A DNA stretch of 64,000 nucleotides from an uncultured Flavobacteriales bacterium (GTDB lineage: Bacteria; Bacteroidota; Bacteroidia; Flavobacteriales; BACL11), in NCBI GenBank assembly GCA_949372805.1, contig CASIBH010000007.1, positions 1 to 64,000 of the forward strand, given 5' to 3'. Positions 1 through 10,906 of the stretch are shown here, piece after piece. The notes beneath the pieces were generated by a model, which saw nothing but the letters and a program-made list of their open reading frames with translations, had not been told where the DNA came from and did no database searches. Position numbers and translations under genes: made by a program. Numbering within the stretch: the stretch's first letter is position 1; the number at the start of each line of letters is the position of its first letter.

Positions 1-1
1 G

Positions 2-1957
2 GACGTATTTGATCTTGAATGGGGATCGGATCCCCGAGTCTCACCCGATGGCAGCACCATCGTATACGTGCGCCGATCAAACGATATTATGAAAGATCGC
101 GAACGCTCAAACTTATGGCAGGTTTCAAGCAATGGTGATGATCACCGACCACTTTACTCAGGTTTAAAAAGTGCACGCACGCCTCGGTGGGCGCCGGATG
201 GAAAAAAGCTTGCATTCGTTTCCAATGATAGTGGCTCCCAACAGATTCATGTCCGCTGGGTTGATAACGGTGAGACCGCATTAATTTCACAGTTGCTTGA
301 GTCACCTTCGAGCCTCTCTTGGTCACCCGATGGCAAGTGGCTTGCGTTCACCATGAATGTCAAAGCCTCATCCGAGTCAATTGCAAAACCGCGCACGCAA
401 CCCAAAGGCGCTTCTTGGGCAAAGAAAGCCATAACTGTTACTACGACCCAATATCAGTATGACGGTCAGGGAATTGTTGAGCCAGCCTACCGCCATGTGT
501 TTGTAATCCCTGCAGATGGTGGCTCAGCACGGCAACTAACAGAAGGAAATTTTAATCACTATGGTTCACTTGCATGGTCCCCAGACAGCAATCGTATTTT
601 CTTTTCAGCATACCGCTCTGAGGATTGGGAGCTTGTAAGCGATGAGGCTGATATTTATTCGGTCGCACTATCAACAAAGGAAATTAAACAAATTACAACT
701 CAACCTGGTGCAGAGCGCTCCCCAGTTATCTCGCCAAATGGAAAATTGATTGCTTTTAGTCAAGAAGACAGACGGCCGCTAGCTTATACGCCTGATCATC
801 TTGCCATCATGGATATAAATGGAAAAAATATACGCCTCCTAACAGAGGACCTTGATGGAGATGCAAATAATGTTATTTGGACGAATGATAGTAAATCTCT
901 CTACTTTGCATATGACGAACGAGGCATTCGAAAGATTGGTCAAGTCACCATCAAAGGTAAATTTAATGAGGTAATCAAAGGGTTAGGCGGAACAACGGTC
1001 GGAAGACCTTATCTTTCAGGTGGGTTCCATGCCATCAATAATACAATTGCTTTCACCTATGGTCTGCCCAATCGACCAGCTAACATTGCTGTCGTCAATG
1101 AAGGTCAGGCAAAAGTTCTCACTGCTTTAAACGAAGATCTGTTGGAACATAAAAAACTAGGATTGGTTAATGAAATTGTCTATAACTCATCTTTTGATGG
1201 TCAGGAAATACAGGGGTGGTATATCACTCCACCAGACTTCGATCCATCCAAGAAGTACCCACTGATTCTTGAAATTCATGGTGGCCCACATCTTGCTTAT
1301 GGCCCATATTTCTCGGCTGAAATGCAAATCATGGCTGCAGCTGGATACGTTGTCTTCTATGACAACTATCGAGGTAGCTTATCCTACGGAGAAGATTTTG
1401 CTCTGCTTTTGCAGTACAAATATTCAAGCAGCGAAGATTTTGCAGATCACATGTCAGGGATTGATGCGATGATCGATCTTGGCTTTGTTGATGATGAAAA
1501 TCTCTTTATTGCTGGTGGGAGTGCCGGAGGTATTGCAACCGCTTATGCAGTTGGCCTGACTGATCGCTTTAACGCAGCAGTTGCTGCTAAGCCTGTAATT
1601 AACTGGCTGAGCAAACCGCTTACGGCTGACTCTATGGTTAGTCAAATATACCATCAATTTCCAGGACCTCCCTGGGAGCATTTAGAGCATTATTGGAAAA
1701 GATCGCCGCTATCACTCATGGGGAATGTAACCACACCAACGATGTTGCTGACAGGTGAGGATGATAGAAGAACACCAATTTCGGAAACCGAACAATTCTA
1801 CCAGGCTCTTCGATTGCGAGGAGTAGATAGTGCTATGGTTCGTCTTCCCGATACTTCTCATGGGATTGCTGGAAGGCCATCGCGACTGATATCAAAAGTT
1901 GATCATATTCTTGCTTGGTTTGAGCGATATCGGACTGACAAGGACAAAACTAATTAA
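2..1957 (+). CDS. S9 family (prolyl oligopeptidase-type) serine peptidase, 5' end outside window
   Basis: Serine peptidase that would hydrolyse oligopeptides. The reading frame is open to the left edge, so the start lies outside the window. A GTG at 68 is only an internal codon, because the residues before it (VSPDGSTIVYV) already form a TolB-like beta-propeller repeat. More propeller repeats follow (WAPDGKKLAFVS, WSPDGKWLAFT, WSPDSNRIFFS). The C-terminal alpha/beta-hydrolase domain carries the triad: Ser in GGSAGG near base 1525, Asp in GEDDRRTP near 1760, and His in DTSHGIAG near 1858. The gene is followed 7 bases later by the aldo/keto reductase. Its G+C is visibly higher than the rest of the window (32/60 by hand count at 1501-1560, against 13/60 at 3001-3060), which suggests a different origin. 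The family is certain, the substrate unknown. Confidence 0.9.
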   Translation, partial: DVFDLEWGSDPRVSPDGSTIVYVRRSNDIMKDRERSNLWQVSSNGDDHRPLYSGLKSARTPRWAPDGKKLAFVSNDSGSQQIHVRWVDNGETALISQLLESPSSLSWSPDGKWLAFTMNVKASSESIAKPRTQPKGASWAKKAITVTTTQYQYDGQGIVEPAYRHVFVIPADGGSARQLTEGNFNHYGSLAWSPDSNRIFFSAYRSEDWELVSDEADIYSVALSTKEIKQITTQPGAERSPVISPNGKLIAFSQEDRRPLAYTPDHLAIMDINGKNIRLLTEDLDGDANNVIWTNDSKSLYFAYDERGIRKIGQVTIKGKFNEVIKGLGGTTVGRPYLSGGFHAINNTIAFTYGLPNRPANIAVVNEGQAKVLTALNEDLLEHKKLGLVNEIVYNSSFDGQEIQGWYITPPDFDPSKKYPLILEIHGGPHLAYGPYFSAEMQIMAAAGYVVFYDNYRGSLSYGEDFALLLQYKYSSSEDFADHMSGIDAMIDLGFVDDENLFIAGGSAGGIATAYAVGLTDRFNAAVAAKPVINWLSKPLTADSMVSQIYHQFPGPPWEHLEHYWKRSPLSLMGNVTTPTMLLTGEDDRRTPISETEQFYQALRLRGVDSAMVRLPDTSHGIAGRPSRLISKVDHILAWFERYRTDKDKTN

Positions 1958-1964
1958 TAACAAT

Positions 1965-2936
1965 ATGAAATATAGAAATTTAGGTAGATCAGGATTAAAA
2001 GTTTCGGAGTTATCATTTGGATCTTGGGTGACATTTAATAAGCAAGTAGATACAAATTTAGCTGAAAAGATGTTCGGAACTTGCTTAGATGCAGGCATTA
2101 ACTTTTTTGATAATGCTGAGGGTTATGAGAGAGGACAATCTGAGGTGGTGATGGGCAAAGCGCTTAAAGCACTCAGCAACCCAAGAGATTCTTACTGTGT
2201 ATCTTCAAAAGTATTTTTCGGCGCCAAAGAAAATCCCCTGCCTACTCAAATAGGGCTAAGCAGAAAACATATAACCGAAGCCTGTCACCAAGCTTTGGAA
2301 AGGTTGCAGGTTGATTATTTAGATCTATATTTTTGTCATCGAGCAGATCCTGATACTCCTATTAGCGAAACTGTATGGGCAATGCATAATCTCGTAACAC
2401 AAGGAAAAATTCTCTATTGGGGAACATCTGAATGGAGTGCAGAAGAAATTTCAGAAGCTTATGAATTTGCTTATGCAAATCATCTAACCCCTCCGTCTAT
2501 GGAGCAGCCTCAATACAATCTTCTTGATAGGAATAGATTCGAAAAGGAATATGGGCCTCTTTATGAGAAATATGGACTTGGAACAACAATCTGGTCACCC
2601 TTGGCTTCTGGTGCTTTGACAGGAAAATATCTAGAGGGAATTCCCGAAGGATCAAGAGCATCTTTAGCAGGTTATGAATGGCTCAAGAAGAGCATGGTTG
2701 AGTCTGATCGTGGTCAAGAGAGAATGACAAGAGTTGCATCATTAGTTCTTATTGCAGAAAAATTAAATGTAAGTATGTCTAAGCTAGCTATTGCCTGGTG
2801 TCTGTTAAATGAAAATGTTTCAACCGTAATTCTAGGAGCCTCTAAAATAGAGCAGTTAGAAGAGAATCTCAAAAGCACAGAACTATCTTGCAATCATCAC
2901 ACCCCTCTCCACTCTCTTCTTACAGGGGGTTTTTAG
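1965..2936 (+). CDS. Aldo/keto reductase (potassium-channel beta-subunit-like), aberrant C-terminus
   Basis: NADPH-dependent oxidoreductase of the AKR superfamily with a TIM barrel. The start ATG at 1965 ([14 protein letters not shown]) is chosen over an in-frame upstream codon inside the S9 gene because it matches the family N-terminus and sits 7 bases after the S9 stop. Visible hallmarks are FFDNAEGY with the catalytic Tyr, SSKVFFG with the catalytic Lys, [11 protein letters not shown], and the cofactor-binding end [17 protein letters not shown]. After this last motif the family normally continues with a helix of about 25 residues. Here the frame ends in an unrelated tail, [15 protein letters not shown], that reads into a hairpin. 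The protein is 323 residues, close to normal length, but the tail is probably not native. The join may coincide with the G+C shift. Confidence 0.87.
   Translation: MKYRNLGRSGLKVSELSFGSWVTFNKQVDTNLAEKMFGTCLDAGINFFDNAEGYERGQSEVVMGKALKALSNPRDSYCVSSKVFFGAKENPLPTQIGLSRKHITEACHQALERLQVDYLDLYFCHRADPDTPISETVWAMHNLVTQGKILYWGTSEWSAEEISEAYEFAYANHLTPPSMEQPQYNLLDRNRFEKEYGPLYEKYGLGTTIWSPLASGALTGKYLEGIPEGSRASLAGYEWLKKSMVESDRGQERMTRVASLVLIAEKLNVSMSKLAIAWCLLNENVSTVILGASKIEQLEENLKSTELSCNHHTPLHSLLTGGF
2901..2935 (+). terminator. Possible intrinsic terminator overlapping the reductase 3' end
   Basis: An ACCCC arm at 2901-2905 can pair with GGGGT at 2926-2930, followed by a T run at 2930-2934. The stem is only about five pairs and the loop is long, so it is weak. 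It is odd that it lies inside the reductase reading frame, which fits the idea that the frame runs into sequence it did not originally own. Confidence 0.35.
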
Positions 2937-2997
2937 GATGTAAACATTTTTCAAAGGCAAATAGTATTTTATTAAAAAATAAAAAAGACGAAATAAT

Positions 2998-3588
2998 ATG
3001 GTAAAACTTTATCTCACAATTTTTATTTCCTTTTTAAGTCTTTCTTACAATACTAAAGATGAAGAAGTATTTGCGTCTATTGAAAATTACTTAGGTCCTG
3101 ATATTAACAAAGTAAACATATTATTTATTTCAATTAAACAACAAGAATTATTTATAATTAAAGAAAAATCAATAATAAAAAAATTTAAAATTTCATCTTC
3201 TAAATATGGTACTGGAAGTAAATCTGGAAGCAATAAAACTCCGCTAGGACTACATTCGATAGCAAAAAAAATAGGTGATAAAACTCCAAAAAATGGTAGA
3301 ATGATAGGGAGAATATTTAATGGTGATATCGCAACTATTTATAAAGACACAACGCGAAGTAAAACTGATGATATAACTTCGAGAATTCTTTGGCTTAAAG
3401 GTGAGGAAAAAGAAAAAAACCAAGGACATAATATTGATTCATTTAACAGGTATATTTACATACATGGCACTTCAGAGGAAGGGCTAATTGGACAACCTGC
3501 ATCACATGGATGTATAAGACTATTAAATAAAGATGTTATTGAGTTGTATAAACTCGTGTCAATTGGTACTTTAGTGCTCATTTTATAA
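2998..3588 (+). CDS. L,D-transpeptidase family protein (YkuD catalytic motif)
   Basis: Probable L,D-transpeptidase, which makes 3-3 peptidoglycan cross-links or attaches proteins to peptidoglycan in the periplasm. The C-terminal part has the YkuD signature: [10 protein letters not shown] followed by ASHGCIRL, giving the conserved His and the nucleophilic Cys. The first 17 residues are hydrophobic after a Lys ([16 protein letters not shown]), consistent with a short signal peptide or anchor. At 196 residues it is a minimal form without a peptidoglycan-binding domain. It is the first gene after the composition change, and the 61 bases before it show no clear promoter. It is followed 14 bases later by rmuC, so the two may be co-transcribed. 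Confidence 0.88.
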   Translation: MVKLYLTIFISFLSLSYNTKDEEVFASIENYLGPDINKVNILFISIKQQELFIIKEKSIIKKFKISSSKYGTGSKSGSNKTPLGLHSIAKKIGDKTPKNGRMIGRIFNGDIATIYKDTTRSKTDDITSRILWLKGEEKEKNQGHNIDSFNRYIYIHGTSEEGLIGQPASHGCIRLLNKDVIELYKLVSIGTLVLIL

Positions 3589-3602
3589 CTTAAATAAATT
3601 TC

Positions 3603-4793
3603 ATGGATTATATAACATTATTATCAATTCTGATTGGATTTATTGCTTTGGCTTTATATTTAAAATCAACACATAAAAGCAATGAAGAAATTAAAGAAAA
3701 ATTAATTATTGAAAAACTTAATAATGATATAAAAGAACTTACACATCAAAATGGTCAAAATCGTCAAGAAATTAATGATCTGCAAAAAAAAATAGAGATA
3801 AGCTTAACAAAAGTTGAAAGCTTTGAAGAGCTTAAAATGACTAAAACTCAACTTGAAGAAAGATTAAAAAACATTGAGAATGAAAGAAATAATCTGAAAA
3901 ACTCTAATATTTCTCTTAAGGAATCTGAAGAAACAAGAAATACTAATGTAAGAAAATCTCTTGCAGCAACAATTACATTACAAGAATCATTAGAAAAAGA
4001 AAAAGAACGTTTAAATGATGAGAGAGTAAGAGAAAATGAAGAGCATTTTGAAAAAATGAAACTTACTTGGGGTAGTCATGAAAAAGATGTGGAAAGCCAT
4101 CTTAAAATGATTTGCAGGAATAATATTATTAATTATGTGAGTCAAGAAGATTTCCCACACCCAAGAAATAAGCCTGACAATTCAATAGAGATTATGGATC
4201 AGCTTATAATTTTTGATGCCAAAAGCCCAGCTAATGATGACTTATCTAATTTTCCAAAATACATCAAATTACAGACTGAAAATCTAAAAAAATATGCTAA
4301 ACATGAGAATGTTAAAAATGATCTTTTTCTTGTAATCCCTTCCAACACGCTAGATGTAATTAAACAGTTTTCATACAATATAGGAGACTACAATGTATAT
4401 ATAATTACCAAGGATGCTCTTGAGCCCATAATAATCAGTTTAAAGAAAATAGAAGAATATGAATTTGCAGATAAACTCAGCCCAGAGGAAAGAGATAATA
4501 TCTGTCGAATTATTGGTAAATTTGCACACACAACAAAAAGAAGAATCCAGATTGATCAATTCTTTGCGGAAGAATTTTTAGATACACTAAGTAAAGCAAG
4601 AAATCAATTACCTAGAGAAATTTTAGAAAGTGTTATCCAATTTGAAAATGCTGATAAATTAAACCCACCAATGGAAAAGAGGAATAAAGAAATTTTAACA
4701 AAAGATCTTAAAGAAAAATCATTGGAATTAAAAAAAGAAATTGAAATGAGAAACATACCAGATATAACAACTAAAATTGAATTTAAAGAATAA
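3603..4793 (+). CDS. rmuC: RmuC family DNA recombination protein
   Basis: RmuC-type protein. In E. coli it limits inversion at short inverted repeats, and the fold is related to restriction-type nucleases. The sequence has an N-terminal membrane segment (about residues 3-20), a long charged coiled coil (about 25-155), then the RmuC core. The core includes the nuclease-like stretch IIFDAKSPAND (an F-D-A-K motif). Its length of 396 residues is typical. The stop codon overlaps the ATG of rlmB by one base (TAATG), so translation is probably coupled. Confidence 0.88.
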   Translation: MDYITLLSILIGFIALALYLKSTHKSNEEIKEKLIIEKLNNDIKELTHQNGQNRQEINDLQKKIEISLTKVESFEELKMTKTQLEERLKNIENERNNLKNSNISLKESEETRNTNVRKSLAATITLQESLEKEKERLNDERVRENEEHFEKMKLTWGSHEKDVESHLKMICRNNIINYVSQEDFPHPRNKPDNSIEIMDQLIIFDAKSPANDDLSNFPKYIKLQTENLKKYAKHENVKNDLFLVIPSNTLDVIKQFSYNIGDYNVYIITKDALEPIIISLKKIEEYEFADKLSPEERDNICRIIGKFAHTTKRRIQIDQFFAEEFLDTLSKARNQLPREILESVIQFENADKLNPPMEKRNKEILTKDLKEKSLELKKEIEMRNIPDITTKIEFKE

Positions 4794-5533
4794 TGGATAT
4801 AGAAGAAAAAAACTTCATTTTTGGAATTCGTTCAATAATTGAAGCCATTAAAGCAGGTAAAACAATAGATAAACTTTTTATTCAAAGAGGACTTCACAAT
4901 GATTTGTTTGCTGAACTATGGAAGCTGGTTAGAGTTAGAAGAATTAACTACAAGCATGTTCCATTAGAAAAAATCAATAGGCTTACTAAAAAGAATCACC
5001 AAGGTGTATTTGCATTTATCTCTCCAATTGAATTTCACAAAATTGAAGACATGATTCCTCAAATATTTGAAAGTGGAAAAACTCCTCTGATTATTATTTT
5101 AGATAGAATAACAGATGTAAGAAACTTTGGAGCCATTGCTAGAACTTGTGAATGTGTAGGAGTAGATACTATTTTAATTCCAGAGCAAAATAGTGCTGCA
5201 ATAAATGCTGATGCCGTCAAGACCTCTGCTGGAGCATTACATAAAATACCAATTTGTCGAACATGGAATTTAAAACTTAGTATTCAATTCTTGAAGGATT
5301 CTGGCATTCAAATAATAGGTTGTACAGAAAAGACTCAGAGTAATATTTACGAGGCAGATTTTAAAAAACCAACTGCAATAATTCTAGGCTCTGAGGAGGA
5401 TGGCGTATCTTCAGAATTTCTTAAAATGTGTGATCTTAAAACTAAGATACCAATGAGTGGAAAAATATCATCTTTGAATGTTTCTGTTGCAACAGGAGTT
5501 ATTTCATATGAAGCTCTAAGACAAAGAAATTAA
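4793..5533 (+). CDS. rlmB: 23S rRNA (guanosine-2'-O)-methyltransferase RlmB, SPOUT family
   Basis: TrmH/SpoU-family 2'-O-methyltransferase. RlmB of E. coli methylates G2251 of 23S rRNA using S-adenosylmethionine. An N-terminal substrate-binding domain (about 1-75, FIFGIRSIIEAI) is followed by the knotted SPOUT domain with all three motifs: RNFGAIARTCECVG, ILGSEEDGVS, and IPMSGKISSLNVSVATG. The length of 246 residues is typical. The start overlaps the rmuC stop by one base, and a methyltransferase gene follows 4 bases after its stop. RlmB is the best assignment, but a related TrmH-family specificity cannot be excluded by eye. Confidence 0.92.
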   Translation: MDIEEKNFIFGIRSIIEAIKAGKTIDKLFIQRGLHNDLFAELWKLVRVRRINYKHVPLEKINRLTKKNHQGVFAFISPIEFHKIEDMIPQIFESGKTPLIIILDRITDVRNFGAIARTCECVGVDTILIPEQNSAAINADAVKTSAGALHKIPICRTWNLKLSIQFLKDSGIQIIGCTEKTQSNIYEADFKKPTAIILGSEEDGVSSEFLKMCDLKTKIPMSGKISSLNVSVATGVISYEALRQRN

Positions 5534-5537
5534 AATT

Positions 5538-6257
5538 ATGAGTTGGTTTGCTAATTGGTTTGATTCAAAATATTACCATATGCTCTATAAAAATAGAGAT
5601 CTAAATGAAGCCAAATTATTTGTTAAAAATTTAATTTCTAAATTAAACTTTAATGAGGGTAAAATACTTGATGTAGCATGCGGAAAAGGCAGGCATGCTA
5701 GACTATTTAATCAATTAGGATTTAATGTTGTCGGCATTGATTTATCACTAAACAGCATAAATGAAGCTAAGATTTTTGAAAATAATAAATTAAAATTTTT
5801 TCAATTTGACATGAGAAAGGAATTTGCAAATGAGGAATTTAATATTGTTACAAATTTATTTACATCATTTGGCTATTTTGATGATTTAAAAGATGAACAA
5901 AGAACTTTTAATTCAATACAAAAGGGACTAAAAAAAGATGGCTTACTAATTATTGATTTCCTTAATAGCCAAAAAACAATAGCTAATCTTGTGAAAAATG
6001 AAGTTAAAGAAATTAATGGTGTTTCATTTAAAATTGATAGATTTTTAAAAGACAAATATTTAATTAAAAACATATTAATATCTGACAATGGTCAAAAACA
6101 TCAATTTCAAGAAAAAGTTCATGCACTAAGCCTTGCAGATTTTACAAAACTAATAAACAATGCAGGTATGGAAATAATTAATATTTTTGGAAACTATCAT
6201 CTTGAAAATTTTGAAGCTAAAAAATCAGATAGATTAATTATAATTGCAAAAAAATAA
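5538..6257 (+). CDS. Class I SAM-dependent methyltransferase
   Basis: Small-molecule-type methyltransferase of unknown substrate. The SAM-binding motif I is ILDVACGKGRHARLF at about residues 43-57, motif II-like acidic VVGIDLS follows, and a hydrophobic LLIIDFLNS strand is present near residue 137. At 239 residues it consists of the Rossmann core plus a short C-terminal extension. It starts 4 bases after rlmB and is probably part of the same operon (rmuC, rlmB, this gene, ZIP transporter). Nothing nearby identifies the substrate. Confidence 0.85.
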   Translation: MSWFANWFDSKYYHMLYKNRDLNEAKLFVKNLISKLNFNEGKILDVACGKGRHARLFNQLGFNVVGIDLSLNSINEAKIFENNKLKFFQFDMRKEFANEEFNIVTNLFTSFGYFDDLKDEQRTFNSIQKGLKKDGLLIIDFLNSQKTIANLVKNEVKEINGVSFKIDRFLKDKYLIKNILISDNGQKHQFQEKVHALSLADFTKLINNAGMEIINIFGNYHLENFEAKKSDRLIIIAKK

Positions 6258-6258
6258 T

Positions 6259-6945
6259 ATGATAACTCAAATATTACTTTTCGCCTCTGTTTTCTTAGCA
6301 ATTATAGTTGTAGAGATTTTTAAAAAAATCAAGAAAAATAATATCAACTTATTATTAACTTTTAGTGGCGCATATCTTTTAGGAAACATAACACACCATC
6401 TACTTCCAGAAATCTTTAATCATGGCACAAATCATAACATTGGAATTTATATTCTAATTGGTTTTCTCTTCCAAATTATTTTAGAATTCTTTTCCGAAGG
6501 AATTGAGCATGGTCATTACCATCAAAAAAAGGCAATTCCTATTTCAATATTAATTAGTTTAAGTATTCATGCTTTTATTGAAGGAATACCACTCTCAGGG
6601 CATCTTGAAGAACACACGCACAATGGCTTACTTACAGCTATTATTATGCACAAGCTTCCAGTCTCAATAGTACTACTAACCATCTTCTTAGAAAATGGCT
6701 CTTCTAAAAAGAAAGCTTATTTCTATTTATTAATATTTGCGATAATGGCCCCTCTAGGATTACTTACAAGTCAATTTTTTGAAGGAATTGTCGCTTATAA
6801 CAATGAGATCATGGCAATAGTTATTGGAATACTCTTACATATCTCAACAACTATAATTTTTGAGTCTAGTGAGAATCATAAATTCTCAAAAACAAAAATA
6901 ATTGCAATTTGCTTAGGAGTTATTGTCTCATTATTTTCTCATTAA
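6259..6945 (+). CDS. ZIP family divalent metal transporter
   Basis: Inner-membrane permease of the ZIP family, which imports Zn2+ or related metals. The ATG at 6259, immediately after the stop of the preceding gene, is preferred over an in-frame TTG at 6244 that would overlap it. The protein is about 228 residues with roughly eight hydrophobic segments. Metal-binding ZIP signatures are visible: HAFIEGIPLSG in the fourth segment and MHKLPVSIVLL in the fifth. His-rich patches also appear (NHGTNHN; EHGHYHQ; EEHTHNG). Metal specificity cannot be read from sequence. Confidence 0.88.
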   Translation: MITQILLFASVFLAIIVVEIFKKIKKNNINLLLTFSGAYLLGNITHHLLPEIFNHGTNHNIGIYILIGFLFQIILEFFSEGIEHGHYHQKKAIPISILISLSIHAFIEGIPLSGHLEEHTHNGLLTAIIMHKLPVSIVLLTIFLENGSSKKKAYFYLLIFAIMAPLGLLTSQFFEGIVAYNNEIMAIVIGILLHISTTIIFESSENHKFSKTKIIAICLGVIVSLFSH

Positions 6946-7038
6946 TCTAATTTCACTTTTAGTATTTAGAATCTTTCTAAATTGATTTAACAATCATATT
7001 AATAGCTATTTAAGTTTTTTTTCAAAAAAGTGTTTTAT

Positions 7039-7046
7039 TAAATTTG
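7039..7046 (+). promoter_or_regulatory. Candidate -7 element of the katG promoter
   Basis: TAAATTTG matches the Bacteroidota -7 consensus TAnnTTTG and lies 43 bases before the katG ATG. The -33 position is only T-rich, not a clear TTG. The same nonamer TTAAATTTG precedes the peroxiredoxin gene. The 143 bases between the ZIP gene and katG hold nothing else recognisable. Confidence 0.4.
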
Positions 7047-7088
7047 TAAGAGTTTAAAAAATTTAAAATAATTTGTAAAAACAATCTT

Positions 7089-9293
<2,205 letters not shown>

Positions 9294-9309
9294 AATCATT
9301 AAAAATTAA

Positions 9310-9340
9310 AAGCCTGGAAATAATTTCAGGCTTTTTTTTA
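9310..9340 (+). terminator. Intrinsic terminator after katG
   Basis: AAGCCTG at 9310-9316 pairs perfectly with CAGGCTT at 9327-9333, with a 10-base loop, followed by a run of eight T in all. It lies 17 bases after the katG stop and separates katG from the peroxiredoxin gene. Confidence 0.85.
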
Positions 9341-9355
9341 TTAAAGTTAATAGCT

Positions 9356-9363
9356 TAAATTTG
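9356..9363 (+). promoter_or_regulatory. Candidate -7 element of the peroxiredoxin promoter
   Basis: TAAATTTG, within the nonamer TTAAATTTG also seen before katG, lies 23 bases before the ATG and just downstream of the katG terminator. It gives the peroxiredoxin its own start of transcription. No distinct -33 TTG was seen. Confidence 0.45.
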
Positions 9364-9385
9364 CTCACAATAAAATTAAAAAAAA

Positions 9386-9955
9386 ATGCCAACATTAATT
9401 GGAAAACAAGCTCCATCTTTTAATACTAAAGCTGTAATTGAAGGAAAGAAAATTATAGATAACTATTCTCTGGATCAATTTATTGATAAAAAATATGTTG
9501 TATTATTTTTTTACACAAAAGATTTTTCTGGGATTTGTCCTTCTGAACTATACGATTTTCAAGAAAAACTTGATGAATTTAAGTCAAGAGGTGTAGAGGT
9601 TGTTGGTTGTTCTACAGACAGTGAAGAATCACATCTAGCTTTTCTCAATTTAGACAAAGGAAGTGGAGGAATCAAAGGCATTACATACCCTCTTATTTCA
9701 GACAATACAAAAACAATATGCTCAAACTATGGAACATTGGCGGGAGATTATGAATTAAATGAAGAAAATCAACTTGTTGCAACCGGACCTATGATTCCAT
9801 TTAGAGGATTGTTTTTAATTGATAAAAAAGGAATTGTGCAACATCAGCTAATAAATCATTTCACTATTGTAAGAGATGTTAATGAAGTGCTTAGAGTTGT
9901 GGACGCACTGCAATATTTTGAAGAAAAAGGAGAGTTCTGCCCAATTATCAAATAA
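9386..9955 (+). CDS. 2-Cys peroxiredoxin (AhpC/TSA family)
   Basis: Thiol peroxidase that reduces hydrogen peroxide, organic peroxides and possibly peroxynitrite. The thioredoxin-fold protein of 189 residues has its peroxidatic Cys51 in GICPSEL, where most relatives have FVCPTE. A resolving Cys185 lies in the C-terminal GEFCPIIK, giving a typical 2-Cys arrangement. VVGCSTDSEESH and YPLISDNTKTI are family stretches. No ahpF or thioredoxin reductase gene is adjacent, so the reductant is unknown. Together with katG upstream it forms a peroxide-defence locus. Confidence 0.93.
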   Translation: MPTLIGKQAPSFNTKAVIEGKKIIDNYSLDQFIDKKYVVLFFYTKDFSGICPSELYDFQEKLDEFKSRGVEVVGCSTDSEESHLAFLNLDKGSGGIKGITYPLISDNTKTICSNYGTLAGDYELNEENQLVATGPMIPFRGLFLIDKKGIVQHQLINHFTIVRDVNEVLRVVDALQYFEEKGEFCPIIK

Positions 9956-9973
9956 TTATTTGAGAAATTAATT

Positions 9974-10441
9974 TTGAAGTTTAGAAAACACTTCCTTAAG
10001 ATTATTCTTAATTTATTTCCACCATTATTTTTTAACCGAATAGTAGTAAAAAATATTTCTGATGATTATTTAGAAATGGATGTCGTTCTAAAGAAAACCT
10101 TTTTTAATATTAATTTCCATAAAACAATATTTGGAGGTAGTATTTTTTCGGCATGCGATCCATTTTTCCCAACTATGTATTATAATATTTTTAAATTACA
10201 AGATAGGAAATTAATTATCTGGGTTAAAAATGCTGAAATAAATTATTTATTACCAGCCAATACTTCATTAAAATTAAAGTTCCAAATTAATAATTCTCAT
10301 CTAAGTGAAATCGAAAAAAATCTTCAAACAAATGGAAAGTGTGAAATAAAGAATGAAGTTGAAGCTAAGAATAAAAATAATGAAATATGTGCCTCTGCTA
10401 TAATTACTACTTATTTAAGAGATTCAAATTTTATGAATTAG
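9974..10441 (+). CDS. DUF4442-like hotdog-fold protein
   Basis: Probable hotdog-fold protein of the DUF4442 / PaaI-thioesterase-like type, 155 residues. The start is a TTG at 9974, 18 bases after the peroxiredoxin stop, which suggests co-transcription. Supporting stretches are an N-terminal hydrophobic helix (LKIILNLFPPLFFNRI), the FNINFHKTIFGGSIFSACDP region resembling the hotdog helix and adjoining loop, and a final strand ICASAIITTYLR. An acyl-CoA thioesterase role is possible but not shown. Its 3' end overlaps the 3' end of the convergent ispF by 18 bases. Confidence 0.65.
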   Translation: MKFRKHFLKIILNLFPPLFFNRIVVKNISDDYLEMDVVLKKTFFNINFHKTIFGGSIFSACDPFFPTMYYNIFKLQDRKLIIWVKNAEINYLLPANTSLKLKFQINNSHLSEIEKNLQTNGKCEIKNEVEAKNKNNEICASAIITTYLRDSNFMN

Positions 10442-10903
10442 TACAGTAGCATATGCAGAAACCCCTTCCTCTCTTCCAACAAAACTTAGCTTTTCAGTTG
10501 TTGTAGCTTTAATCGATAAATCTTCAACACTAATTTGCATACAATTTGATAACACCTCTTTCATCCTAAAAATATGAGGAGATAATTTTGGCTTCTCAAG
10601 GCAAATTGTTGAATCAATATTAGAAACTTCAAATCCTTTTTCTCTAATTAAAATCATTACTTTTTTTAATAAAATCTTACTATCAATATTTTTAAAATCA
10701 GATGACGTATCGGGAAAATGAACTCCTATATCTCCTAAATTAGCAGCTCCTAGTAAGGCATCACAAATGACATGTACTAAAACATCAGCATCAGAATGAC
10801 CTAAACCCCCTTTATTATGAGGTATCTTTATTCCACCTAACCAAAAATCTCTACTTTCAGAAAGTTGATGAACATCAAAACCAAATCCAATTCTATTACT
10901 CAT
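10424..10903 (-). CDS. ispF: 2-C-methyl-D-erythritol 2,4-cyclodiphosphate synthase IspF
   Basis: MEP-pathway enzyme of isoprenoid synthesis. It cyclises CDP-methylerythritol 2-phosphate to the 2,4-cyclodiphosphate, releasing CMP, and acts as a cytoplasmic trimer. The length of 159 residues is standard. The metal-binding FDVHQL (Asp, His) is near residue 9 and GHSDADVLVH near residue 35, with DIGVHFPDT and the C-terminal KATTTEKLSFVGREEG that binds the cytidine diphosphate. It sits 3 bases downstream of porV on the same strand, so it is likely read with the porU-glutaredoxin-porV operon. It overlaps the convergent DUF4442-like gene by 18 bases. Confidence 0.96.
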   Translation of the reverse strand: MSNRIGFGFDVHQLSESRDFWLGGIKIPHNKGGLGHSDADVLVHVICDALLGAANLGDIGVHFPDTSSDFKNIDSKILLKKVMILIREKGFEVSNIDSTICLEKPKLSPHIFRMKEVLSNCMQISVEDLSIKATTTEKLSFVGREEGVSAYATVLIHKI

Positions 10904-10906
10904 AGT

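Noticed and set aside
1899-1964. Upstream in-frame start for the aldo/keto reductase
   Set aside because: It lies inside the S9 peptidase gene, and the extra residues are not family-like. The ATG at 1965 fits the family N-terminus.
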